A DNA stretch of 58,643 nucleotides. Origin: Actinomycetes bacterium (lineage in GTDB: Bacteria > Actinomycetota > Acidimicrobiia > Acidimicrobiales > SZUA-35). Below, one piece after another: positions 36,073 through 43,831 of the stretch; position 1 is the stretch's first letter; the number at the start of each line of letters is the position of its first letter. Both the position numbers and the translations under genes were made by a program. The notes beneath the pieces are model-generated. The model was not told the origin of the DNA. It ran no database searches and saw nothing but the letters and a program-made list of their open reading frames with translations. Where the stretch lies: positions 1 to 58,643 of the forward strand of contig JAJRQY010000042.1 in assembly GCA_024280015.1 (NCBI GenBank), in the 5' to 3' direction.

Positions 36073-36837
36073 ATGACAGGCGATAAGTTTGAGAAAGTCT
36101 CCATTGCCGCTGTTCCCCGCAGTCCGACCTTGTCGGCTCGGGTCACCGAGGCAGTCGAACAGTTGATTGCTGACAGCGAGCTTGTTCCTGGTGATCGCAT
36201 GCCGTCGGAGAGGGTTCTGGCCGAGAAGTTCGATGTGAGTCGAACGGTGATTCGCGAAGCTGTGCGGGCCCTTGTCGCCAAGGGTCTGCTGGACGTGAGG
36301 CGGGGGAGCGGAACGGTGGTGTGTGGTCCCCAGACCGACTTCGTCGCTCGTTCGATGAGCCTTCTCCTTCAAGCTGGTGGATCATCAAATAGCTACGACC
36401 AGGTTCACGAGGTCCGAACGATGCTGGAATTGCACATTTCCGCCATCGCCGCCGAACGCCGAACCGATCTTGACCTCATGAATCTCGACCGTGCCCTGGA
36501 TCAGATGGTTCGCGATCACGATCGCGAATCATTTGCGGCTGCTGATCTGGCTTTCCACTCCGCCTTGGCTGAGGCGACCCACAATCCCCTGCTCCTTGTT
36601 TTGCACAACTCGATTGCTGACGTGATGGTGGCGGTTCGTAAGCAGGCATTCGAGACTCTGGGGGCAGTGCCTAACGCACAGAACCATCATCGTCGAATCT
36701 TCGAAGCCGTTCGCGATAGTGATTCCCAACGCGCGAGCAAGGCAATGGAGTCACATCTCCTCGATTCGCGTCGCTTGATGGACGGCGAACCAATTCGTGT
36801 TGAGCTGGAAGATCTTGATGAGACCCCTATCCCCTGA
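36073..36837 (+). CDS. GntR family transcriptional regulator, FadR subfamily
   Basis: DNA-binding regulator, 254 aa. The N-terminal winged helix-turn-helix (about 14-78) reads GDRMPSERVLAEKFDVSRTV...VRRGSGTVV. The C-terminal FCD ligand domain (about 100-240) has the expected acidic/His metal-site pattern (VRTMLELHI, DLAFHSALAEA, NHHRRIFEAV). Start ATG 36073 is chosen by the Shine-Dalgarno GAAGGTG and because the N-terminus fits the family; a longer frame begins inside the E2 gene. It is in the same direction as the dehydrogenase operon and 80 nt after it. Members regulating hexuronate and other sugar-acid genes bind TGGTATACCA-like sites, and TGGTATGAY motifs occur before several genes here. 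Confidence 0.9.
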   Translation: MTGDKFEKVSIAAVPRSPTLSARVTEAVEQLIADSELVPGDRMPSERVLAEKFDVSRTVIREAVRALVAKGLLDVRRGSGTVVCGPQTDFVARSMSLLLQAGGSSNSYDQVHEVRTMLELHISAIAAERRTDLDLMNLDRALDQMVRDHDRESFAAADLAFHSALAEATHNPLLLVLHNSIADVMVAVRKQAFETLGAVPNAQNHHRRIFEAVRDSDSQRASKAMESHLLDSRRLMDGEPIRVELEDLDETPIP

Positions 36838-37135
36838 GGTCGAAAGCGACGACACCGTCCAGTCCGCCATCCAGGCAGGCGACGACCTGTTCGGCGTGGG
36901 CCAGGTGGGCGGGATGCACCAGATAGGTGTCACGAGCCGGCTCGTCGGGGAAGTCAACAATGAGGCCGTGAGCAAAGCCCTTGTCGAGGCTTTCGTTACT
37001 CAGGTTGGGTCCGACGAGCACATTCTCCATCCCGTCGATGGTCTTCGACAGGACGACAAAGCCAGCCAGCAGGTCATCGATCCGCTCCTCGCTGGTGTCC
37101 GGCTTGAATCGGAAGAGGGCACAGTGTCGGATCAT
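36827..37135 (-). CDS. Dabb (stress-responsive A/B barrel) family protein
   Basis: Small dimeric ferredoxin-like barrel protein, 102 aa. Signature stretches are MIRHCALFRFKPDTSEERID, the central NLSNESLDKGFAHGLIVDF and the C-terminal YLVHPAHLAHAEQVV, with the conserved HPxH. Dabb proteins include small cyclases and dehydratases and many of unknown role; some lie in sugar-catabolic clusters. The ATG at 37135 has GGAG six nucleotides upstream. Its 3' end overlaps the GntR gene by 11 bp in convergent orientation, and it is divergent from the SDR gene. Confidence 0.85.
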   Translation of the reverse strand: MIRHCALFRFKPDTSEERIDDLLAGFVVLSKTIDGMENVLVGPNLSNESLDKGFAHGLIVDFPDEPARDTYLVHPAHLAHAEQVVACLDGGLDGVVAFDLRG

Positions 37136-37187
37136 ATTTTCTCCAGCGTCGTTCAATCATGGCTTTGAGGCCAAGGGTAGGTTAGAT

Positions 37188-37949
37188 ATGAGTGGTCCAC
37201 AGCGCCTTGTTGGTAAGCGTGCGTTGATAACGGGCGGGGCGTCGGGGATTGGATTGGCTACGGCGATCCGATTCAAGGCTGAGGGCGCCCGAGTGGCACT
37301 CTTGGATCGGGATGAAGATGCCCTCGACCGGGCAAAACAAGCGCTTAGCGATGCCGTTTTGCTTCCGGTGGACGTCACCGACGAAACCCAGGTTGAAGAA
37401 GCCTTCGATTCGGTGATGGAGCAATGGGGTGGGCTTGACGTCCTGGTGCCTAATGCTGCGGTCCAGCTCATTGGTCGTGATGCCGCCGTCCACGAACTGG
37501 ATCGTGAGGTTTGGGATCTGACAATTGGGGTGAATCTCACCGGTATGTATCTCACCTGCAAATATGGCGTTCGCTGCCTCTTGGCTTCAGGCGGCGGCAG
37601 CGTGATTTGTACGGCCTCGCCAACCTCGCAATTTGGTATCGGTGCAGGGTTTGATGCGTACAGCGCCAGTAAGGGAGGGGTTCTTGCCTTGGCTCGGGTG
37701 ATGGCCAATGACTATGCCGCGGACGATATTCGGGTGAACGCTGTTGTTCCCGGGGTCACCGCGACTCCGCTGATTGAGGGCTTGATCGAAGACCCAGAGG
37801 CCATCAACTCTCTGGTCGACGTTATTCCAATGGGTCGTGTTGGAACTGCCGAAGACGTGACTGGGGTGATGGTCTATCTGGCTTCGGATGACTCTTCTTA
37901 TGCAACCGGCGGCGTATTCACTGTTGATGGTGGCCTAACCGCGGTCTGA
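37188..37949 (+). CDS. Short-chain dehydrogenase/reductase (classical SDR)
   Basis: NAD(P)-dependent oxidoreductase, 253 aa. The cofactor motif TGGASGIGLA is near residue 14-23, Asp in LLDRDEDAL suggests NAD preference, and NAAVQ replaces the common NNAG. The catalytic Ser is in CTASPTSQF, with Tyr and Lys in YSASK. The C-terminus DGGLTAV is typical. The ATG at 37188 is chosen because the family N-terminus starts there. The substrate may be a sugar or sugar acid given its place between the GntR regulator and the SMP-30 lactonase; oxidation of a sugar to its lactone followed by hydrolysis is a common pairing. Confidence 0.9.
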   Translation: MSGPQRLVGKRALITGGASGIGLATAIRFKAEGARVALLDRDEDALDRAKQALSDAVLLPVDVTDETQVEEAFDSVMEQWGGLDVLVPNAAVQLIGRDAAVHELDREVWDLTIGVNLTGMYLTCKYGVRCLLASGGGSVICTASPTSQFGIGAGFDAYSASKGGVLALARVMANDYAADDIRVNAVVPGVTATPLIEGLIEDPEAINSLVDVIPMGRVGTAEDVTGVMVYLASDDSSYATGGVFTVDGGLTAV

Positions 37950-37993
37950 GCGAGGCCGATGAGATACGGGTCTTTCCGTCGATCAATGGTCGC

Positions 37994-38028
37994 TTGTCGT
38001 ACCTTTATGCAAAGTGGTATGATAACTT
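37994..38028 (+). promoter_or_regulatory. Promoter of the lactonase gene overlapped by a GntR-type operator
   Basis: TTGTCG (37994-37999), an 18-nt spacer and TATGAT (38018-38023) form a promoter-like pair about 40 nt before the ATG. The -10 box lies inside AAGTGGTATGATAACTT (38012-38028), an imperfect palindrome with AAGT/ACTT arms. This is the same core motif as at the other candidate operators of the region, so bound regulator would block transcription. Confidence 0.6.
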
Positions 38029-38061
38029 GTATTGGGGCGTACTTCGAAGGGACGTAGCTAC

Positions 38062-38940
38062 ATGCTGGAACCGCTGATGACCGGGTTGGTCGAGCCGGAG
38101 GGTCCGCTGGCCTTGGAAGACGGACGATGGCTGGTGGTGGAAATGGATCCGTCCCGAGGCTGTATCAGCCTTATCGATCCCTCGGATAGTTCGCTCACTG
38201 TCGTCAAGAAGACGGGCCGACCCAATGGTCTAGCCATTGGCGCCAACGGTGATATCTATGTGCCAGAGTCACTCTCTCCCGCACTGCTTCGGATCACGTT
38301 GGATGGAGAATGCGAAACGATCTTGACTCAGAATGAGCATGGGGAAGACTTCCTCTTCCCCAACGATCTCTGTTTCGGTCCCGATGGCGCCTTGTATATG
38401 ACCGACTCGGGGATCATGCATTCCGACATGGTCATCAATGGTTCTGCCCGCGAGGACTATGACACCGCCCCCTACGACGGTCGTGTCTATCGAATCGACG
38501 TGCATACGGGCAGCATCGAGACGATCGATCGTGGCCTGAAGTTCCTCAACGGGATCTCCATTGGTCTTGACAACGCGCTCTACACCAACGACACCATTAC
38601 CGGTGATGTGTATCGCTATGACCTTGATAGCGGAAGCGTCGGTGAACGAGAAGTCTTTGGCAATGTGATCGACTGGGATTTACCCAAGGACTTCCGTGGA
38701 CCTGACGGCATGGCCCATGGTGCTGACGGCAAGCTGTACGTGACGGTGTTCAACCAGCACGAGATCGTGGTCCTGGGTGCTGATGGCGTTCGGGACTCTG
38801 TTATTCGTACTACTGGCAACAATCCAACCAACGTTGCCTTCGGGCTCGACGACAATCGAATGTATGTAACGGAGACTGAACTCGGCCAGCTCGAGGTCAT
38901 CGAGACCGACACCACGGGTGCTCCGCTCTATCGAGGCTGA
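38062..38940 (+). CDS. SMP-30/gluconolactonase/LRE family protein
   Basis: Six-bladed beta-propeller hydrolase, 292 aa, of the family that opens sugar lactones using one divalent metal. Family marks are the N-terminal EPEGPLALEDGRWLVVE (metal Glu), RPNGLAIGANGDIYV, FLFPNDLCFGPDGALYMTDSG (Asn and Asp ligands), GLKFLNGISIG and RGPDGMAHGADGKLYV (Asp). The ATG at 38062 has GAAGGGA about ten nucleotides upstream; a frame opening ten codons earlier would overlap the promoter. No signal peptide is seen. It follows the SDR by about 110 nt with its own promoter, and probably hydrolyses the lactone made by a sugar dehydrogenase such as that SDR. Confidence 0.9.
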   Translation: MLEPLMTGLVEPEGPLALEDGRWLVVEMDPSRGCISLIDPSDSSLTVVKKTGRPNGLAIGANGDIYVPESLSPALLRITLDGECETILTQNEHGEDFLFPNDLCFGPDGALYMTDSGIMHSDMVINGSAREDYDTAPYDGRVYRIDVHTGSIETIDRGLKFLNGISIGLDNALYTNDTITGDVYRYDLDSGSVGEREVFGNVIDWDLPKDFRGPDGMAHGADGKLYVTVFNQHEIVVLGADGVRDSVIRTTGNNPTNVAFGLDDNRMYVTETELGQLEVIETDTTGAPLYRG

Positions 38941-38958
38941 GTTGGTCCTTTGCGGAGA

Positions 38959-40047
38959 TCACGGACCGAAACTGGCGGTCAGCACCTGTCCGTTGTGGAG
39001 TCCTAGCAGTAATCGGGTACTGGCTTCCCCAGCGCCGGGGCCGTCTGTGAGGCCAAGGTTGAGCACACACGAAATGCCAGCCGAGACATCTTGGTCTAGC
39101 TCAGCCTTGTTCCAGGTTCGTCCCGAGTCCTCGGAAAGGTGCAAGGCATCATCGACTAAGGCCAGCAGCCGATACTTGTTTGGCGTTGGGTCAGTACTTG
39201 GATCGGGAACCGGCTCATTAGTTGGCCTACGTGTTGTTGCTGGAAGCACGAGCAGAGTATTCACAGCGCCAGAGGGTTGGGGGCTACCAAGCTTTGCCCA
39301 GCTCGCACCGCCATCGGTGGACTGGAACATGCCGTCGGACTCAGTGCCAGCAAAGAGGCATTGATCGGTGGCAAAGTCTGGCGACCCCGCGAGACAGACC
39401 GTGGCTGACAGATCAGAAGGAAAGGCAGTCTCGCGCCATGCCCGACCACCATTTGTGCTGCGAAAGACTCCGGTCTCGGTGGCCGCGAACAAGGTGTTGT
39501 CCGTACGGCGGCTGCCCGGGCCTGGCGGGGTGACAGCAATGTCCAAGACAGCAAGATCAAGTAGACCGAAGTTCCATGCGGCCCACGTTCGGCCGCGGTC
39601 CTCGGTCCGGAAGACTCCATCTTCCAATGTGCCAGCAAAGGCAAGCCCGTCGGCTGCGAACCCGGGCGAGAAAGCCAACGAGCTGAAGACTGGAGGAGGG
39701 GCCGGTGCATCAAACACCGACCAGGTTTGGCCACCATCTAGGGATCGTAGGACTCCACCAATTGCTCCAGCAAGTAGACATCGCTCAGTTTCTGATTGTG
39801 TTCTTGCTTGAGTGCCGGGTTCTGCGTGTTGAGACTGGTCAAAGGATCCGGCTGGCGATGCGGCGATGGCGAGGGTAGTGATTGCAGACTGGGGCTCTAA
39901 CGACTCATAGCAGTCGTTCCAACTCAGGCCACCATCTGAGGAATGACGCAAACCCGCAGTGGAGGCAGCGAACCAGTGCTCGGTACCGTCGGCCGTCTGG
40001 GTCAGTGCAATGGAGTGCACAAGCTGACTTGTTGCTGGCTCGGTCAT
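38959..40047 (-). CDS. Asp-box (BNR-type) beta-propeller protein
   Basis: The 362-aa product has six Asp-box motifs (S-x-D-x-G-x-x-W type): SSDGGLSW, SLDGGQTW, TEDRGRTW, STNGGRAW, STDGGASW and SEDSGRTW. They are spaced roughly one per blade, as in sialidase, YCF48 and VPS10-type propellers. There is no signal peptide and no catalytic Arg triad that I can see, so it is probably a cytosolic binding or scaffold propeller, not a sialidase. It is the last gene of the ABC transporter operon, three nucleotides after the chaperonin-like gene. It converges on the lactonase gene with an 18-nt gap. Function unknown. Confidence 0.8.
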   Translation of the reverse strand: MTEPATSQLVHSIALTQTADGTEHWFAASTAGLRHSSDGGLSWNDCYESLEPQSAITTLAIAASPAGSFDQSQHAEPGTQARTQSETERCLLAGAIGGVLRSLDGGQTWSVFDAPAPPPVFSSLAFSPGFAADGLAFAGTLEDGVFRTEDRGRTWAAWNFGLLDLAVLDIAVTPPGPGSRRTDNTLFAATETGVFRSTNGGRAWRETAFPSDLSATVCLAGSPDFATDQCLFAGTESDGMFQSTDGGASWAKLGSPQPSGAVNTLLVLPATTRRPTNEPVPDPSTDPTPNKYRLLALVDDALHLSEDSGRTWNKAELDQDVSAGISCVLNLGLTDGPGAGEASTRLLLGLHNGQVLTASFGP

Positions 40048-40050
40048 TGC

Positions 40051-41703
40051 CTAGGAGCCCTTTCCAGTCGACTGTTCAGCCGGTCCGGCCGGAGAACGCA
40101 GGACCAGAGCCTCAACACTGAGGGCGAGGGCGGCACTACTGACCGCCGCAAGAACGGCCGTTTGCAGGACGGAGACAGAATCCAGAATTCCAGCAGCCGC
40201 CATGTCGACAGGTTGACCAGTCCGTGCATCGATTCCTGAGCCAGCACGGGTCAGATCCAGGCGGGCAAGCGACTCGGCGGCATCGAGACCAGAGTTGGAG
40301 ACGATGGCGCGAAATGGCTCGCCGAGGGCCTGTTCCAGTATCTGATAGGCGGCTGCGGCGTCACCGTGGTCGGGCTTGTCCGCTGTCGCCTGTCCGGCCC
40401 GAGCTAGGCAATCACGAGACTCGAGTAGGGACACGCCGCCACCGGGAACAACTCCGTTGAGCATGGCGCTCCGGGTCGCCTGGATGGTTCGCTTTGCTCT
40501 CGCCAGTCGCTCCTCCAACTCGATTTCGGTTGGGCCACCAACCCAGAGAGTGGCAGAACCGCCAAGGAGCTTGCCGATTCGAGTGCGGTACCGGTCCTGG
40601 TCCAGGTGACTTGTCGATGCTTGCAGCGAGGTCCGAAGTTGGCCAAGGTGTTTTCGCAGCTGCCTGGGATCTCCGGCTCCGCCTACTATTCCGAAGCTCT
40701 TCTGGTTGGCCCAGACCCTCCTGGCATGTCCGAAGTCTTCCATGTTCATGGCGCGCAATGAATCACCAGCATCAGCAACAAGGGGTCGACCCCCAGTCAG
40801 CACAGCAAGGTCGGAGAGGGACTCGGCCTGTTCAACCTTGCCCCACCCGGGAGTTCTGACAACAATGCAACGAAGGGACTCGGGATCGACGTTGGCTTTC
40901 AAGAAGGCCAGAGCGCTGTCGGATATGGAACCAACCACCAGGACAAGAGTCTGGATCTTGGTCCGTACCGCGGCCTCAACTACAGGCAGAAGCTGAAGCG
41001 GCTCAGCGATTGTTAGATCACTGACAAGAATGCTGGCATCGGTGAATTCGGTCTTGAGCTGGTCGACGCCTTCGAGCATCCAACGAGCGACAACACCGCG
41101 GTCCCAATACATGCCCTCGACGTACTCTCGCTGCAGGCCAAGGTGACGAGCTGGCCGAACTTCGACTCGTCCGTGTTCGCCGACAATATCCAAGACTTCG
41201 CCGATCATGTCAGCCATTTCCTGGTCATGGCAGAGGGTGTTGGCCAGATGGGCCAAATCCTTCTCGCCGAGAATGGGGCTCGCCTTATTCTCCAAGTCGG
41301 CCGCAACAAGTTCGGCCCCATGGCGTAGATGCGCCCGCAGCCCAACACTGTCACCGCCAGCGGCCAAGTACCGGACTCCCTCGCTGAGTATTCGTTCGAA
41401 GACGACAGCGGCCGTTGCCGTGCCGTCCCCAGCCTTGTCGCTCACACTGGCTGCAAGTTCACGAACCAGCATGGCCCCGATGTCTTCATACGGATTCGCT
41501 AGTTGGGTGATTCGTTGGGCGACAAGTGAGCCACCATCGACTAGCTCGGGGATCTCACCACTCAGTCTTCGATCGATGGCAACCACACGAGCATGAGGTC
41601 CCAAGGTCGGTCGAATGGCTCGGACGACTTGGGCTGCTCCCCGCTGGATACTCCTGCTGGCGGCTGGCTGAAACGCAATCTTGGGAGACTGGGAGGGCTT
41701 CAT
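40051..41703 (-). CDS. Divergent GroEL-like (Cpn60 family) chaperonin paralogue
   Basis: Cytosolic Cpn60 homologue, 550 aa, about GroEL length but strongly diverged. The equatorial nucleotide region is recognisable: TLGPHARVV (canonical TLGPKGRNV), VDGGSLVA holding the equivalent of GroEL Asp52, and DKAGDGTATA with the Asp87 equivalent. At the hydrolysis position Asp398, GroEL has RVEDALHATR; this protein reads RAKRTIQATR, so the Asp is replaced by Arg, followed by an intact GVVPGGG. The adenine-site Asp495 equivalent (GILD) is kept, and there is no GGM tail. It may bind ATP but probably hydrolyses it poorly. Its ATG overlaps the permease stop (41700-41703), so it is coupled to the sugar ABC operon. 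Confidence 0.85.
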   Translation of the reverse strand: MKPSQSPKIAFQPAASRSIQRGAAQVVRAIRPTLGPHARVVAIDRRLSGEIPELVDGGSLVAQRITQLANPYEDIGAMLVRELAASVSDKAGDGTATAAVVFERILSEGVRYLAAGGDSVGLRAHLRHGAELVAADLENKASPILGEKDLAHLANTLCHDQEMADMIGEVLDIVGEHGRVEVRPARHLGLQREYVEGMYWDRGVVARWMLEGVDQLKTEFTDASILVSDLTIAEPLQLLPVVEAAVRTKIQTLVLVVGSISDSALAFLKANVDPESLRCIVVRTPGWGKVEQAESLSDLAVLTGGRPLVADAGDSLRAMNMEDFGHARRVWANQKSFGIVGGAGDPRQLRKHLGQLRTSLQASTSHLDQDRYRTRIGKLLGGSATLWVGGPTEIELEERLARAKRTIQATRSAMLNGVVPGGGVSLLESRDCLARAGQATADKPDHGDAAAAYQILEQALGEPFRAIVSNSGLDAAESLARLDLTRAGSGIDARTGQPVDMAAAGILDSVSVLQTAVLAAVSSAALALSVEALVLRSPAGPAEQSTGKGS

Positions 41704-42827
41704 CCCTTGACGGCGCCGGCCAAGACCCCTTGGACGAACAGTTTCCGGAAGGCGAGATAGACGGCAACGAGGGGGATAACTGAGGACAAGATTGCGGCGT
41801 AAATCACCTGGAAGTTGGTGGAGAATTGGCCGACCGTTGTCTGGATGTACGGCAAGAGGGTGCTGCTATCAGGATCGAGGTAAACGAAGGGCTCGAGGAA
41901 CTGGTTGTAGATCAGAGGCAGTTGTACCACAATCAGCCCAACGGTTGGCACCTTGAGGAGCGGGATCAGGATGTGGCGGACGTAACCCAGCCTGCTGGCT
42001 CCATCCAGCATGGCGGAGTCTTCCAAGTCCTTTGGTAGTCCGGTAATGAAGGCGGTGAAGACCATGACTGAGAAGGCTGTCCCCTTGATATTGATGGCAA
42101 CGATCGAGCCGAGTTGGACTGCAGCCCGAGTGAAGCCTGGGTCGGCGAAGCCGGGCACCAGTTTGGAGAACCATTGGATCAGGATGAACTGGGGCAGGAG
42201 AACAAGCATGGCTGGAATGACCATCTGGAGGAGATAGATCTTGTAGACAATCCGTTGGTCACGGCGATGCAGGCCTGCCAGTCCGTAGCCAGTCATGATG
42301 GACAAGAGGGTCAGTCCGATCAGGCTGACCAAGGTAATGAACAGGGTGCGTAGGAGCGCTCCGACGAATTGGCTATCAGTCAGAATTGTTCGCCAACCGT
42401 TGTAGGTATAGAAGCCCGAGAAATAGTCGCTGATGTCCTCTTCGGGAATGTCATAGGTCTCCGACAGGTCTCGCAGGCTTACTCGTGCCCCGAGGAAGTC
42501 ATCAACGGGAATCCCTAAGTCTCGTTTGAGATCAGTGAGGTCGAGGTTGTAGAACACGGCAAGGTTGCCGACCTGTGCATCGAGGTTGACGTCGTCGGCC
42601 TCGGGAATCCAGAAGTGAAGATCGGTTGATTCCTTAGTGGGAACCGTCGAGCGAATGGCCAGGGCGTAGAAGGGGATCAGGGTCAGGATGGCGTAGATGG
42701 ACAAGAGCCCAACAGCCAGGGAACCGTAGAGTCGTCGCCGTTTCTTGGCGTTCTTGAATTGCTTGGGCTTGGGAGCCCGGATCATTTGTTGGTCTGAGTC
42801 AGCCGGGATCGGATTGAGGACAGCCAC
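41700..42827 (-). CDS. Carbohydrate ABC transporter permease (MalG-type)
   Basis: Inner-membrane permease of the sugar importer, 375 aa. The first helix (about 32-55) is followed by an unusually long extracytoplasmic segment of ~100 mostly acidic residues (from VPTKESTDLHFW to YTYNGWRTIL) before the remaining five helices; MalG-type proteins are usually ~280 aa. The EAA coupling loop is EDSAMLDGASRLGYVRHILIP. It starts at a GTG sharing a G with the upstream stop (TAGTG). No ATPase gene is in the operon, so a shared MsmK/MsmX-type ATPase elsewhere would be needed. It is coupled to the chaperonin-like gene downstream. Confidence 0.9.
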   Translation of the reverse strand: MAVLNPIPADSDQQMIRAPKPKQFKNAKKRRRLYGSLAVGLLSIYAILTLIPFYALAIRSTVPTKESTDLHFWIPEADDVNLDAQVGNLAVFYNLDLTDLKRDLGIPVDDFLGARVSLRDLSETYDIPEEDISDYFSGFYTYNGWRTILTDSQFVGALLRTLFITLVSLIGLTLLSIMTGYGLAGLHRRDQRIVYKIYLLQMVIPAMLVLLPQFILIQWFSKLVPGFADPGFTRAAVQLGSIVAINIKGTAFSVMVFTAFITGLPKDLEDSAMLDGASRLGYVRHILIPLLKVPTVGLIVVQLPLIYNQFLEPFVYLDPDSSTLLPYIQTTVGQFSTNFQVIYAAILSSVIPLVAVYLAFRKLFVQGVLAGAVKG

Positions 42828-43801
42828 TAGTACTGAACCTTGCGTTGCAGCCGGAGTAGCACAAGCCCGACAGCCATCAAGGGGACTGATGTAACAACGG
42901 CCAGGGTCATGCCCAGGGCAAGGCGGTCAAGCTGGAACCCATAGGTGAAGAACAAGATGCTTAGGAACTTGGCCTCGGGGTTGACATAGAGGGCACCCAT
43001 CGCCACTAGCTCATCAAAGACCGAGAACGCACCAATGAGGGCCATGGTGGTGGCAATGATGAACGATGGCCACATTTGGGGGAAATAGATCCTGGTAAGT
43101 CGCTGCCAATAGTTAGCTCCGTCGACAATGGAGGCTTCGATGGTGTCGGTTGGGATGGCCAGGAGACCGACCAGAAAGATCGACATATTGAAGCCGGCGT
43201 AGCGCCAGCCGACCATGAGGGGCAGAACGAATCGGGAAGTGCCGGACGAATAGAGATCAATGGGTTTGGAGATCAGGCCGAGGTCCATGAGGAGGAGGTT
43301 CACGTTCCCCGTTTCCTGGGAGAAAAGCATGACGGCTAAGTATCCAACAGCAAGCCCTGACAACATCAGTGGCATATAGATGACAGTGAATAGCGCCTTA
43401 CGAACCCCGAACTCGAACATCAACAGAGCAAGTGAAAGCCCAAACACGTACACCAGCAGGTAGTTCAGCCCCACAAACACGAGCGTCCGCTTCAGCGCTG
43501 GAAAATAGTCAGCCCGAACGCTGGCGTTGTCGAAGATGGCGGTGAAGTTGTCGAATCCAACCCCACTTACCTGGGGGTCATTGAATCCGGACATGTCCGT
43601 AAACAGGATGGGGAAGGCAACGATGAACGGCACCAAGGTGAGGAGGACGAAGAGGAAGAGCTGGGGTGAGATGAACATCCAGTCTTCGATGATTCGACGG
43701 CGGGCAAGACCACTGGCCTTGCCCGCCGTCGAATCGTCCGTTTCAGCCTTCGTTGTGCCCATGGATCGTGCGTTCCTGGTACTGGTTGATCCGCTGACCA
43801 C
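42827..43801 (-). CDS. Carbohydrate ABC transporter permease (MalF-type)
   Basis: Inner-membrane permease, 324 aa, with six predicted helices after a ~35-residue cytoplasmic N-terminus. The EAA coupling loop is IEASIVDGANYWQRLTRIYFP. The GTG at 43801 is chosen because AGGAG lies seven nucleotides upstream; an ATG 13 codons later has no ribosome site. It forms the channel with the MalG-type partner and takes substrate from the lipoprotein encoded 28 nt upstream. A strong palindrome lies in that gap. Confidence 0.92.
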   Translation of the reverse strand: MVSGSTSTRNARSMGTTKAETDDSTAGKASGLARRRIIEDWMFISPQLFLFVLLTLVPFIVAFPILFTDMSGFNDPQVSGVGFDNFTAIFDNASVRADYFPALKRTLVFVGLNYLLVYVFGLSLALLMFEFGVRKALFTVIYMPLMLSGLAVGYLAVMLFSQETGNVNLLLMDLGLISKPIDLYSSGTSRFVLPLMVGWRYAGFNMSIFLVGLLAIPTDTIEASIVDGANYWQRLTRIYFPQMWPSFIIATTMALIGAFSVFDELVAMGALYVNPEAKFLSILFFTYGFQLDRLALGMTLAVVTSVPLMAVGLVLLRLQRKVQY

Positions 43802-43815
43802 TCTGAACTCCTAGC

Positions 43816-43831
43816 AGGCGCAATTGCGCCT
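43816..43831. promoter_or_regulatory. Perfect 16-bp palindrome between binding-protein and permease genes
   Basis: AGGCGCAATTGCGCCT overlaps the stop codon of the binding protein and precedes the permease ribosome site. In the mRNA it makes a hairpin. Such hairpins after the first gene of ABC operons are known to stabilise the upstream message and so raise binding protein over permease; that role here is inference. Confidence 0.6.
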
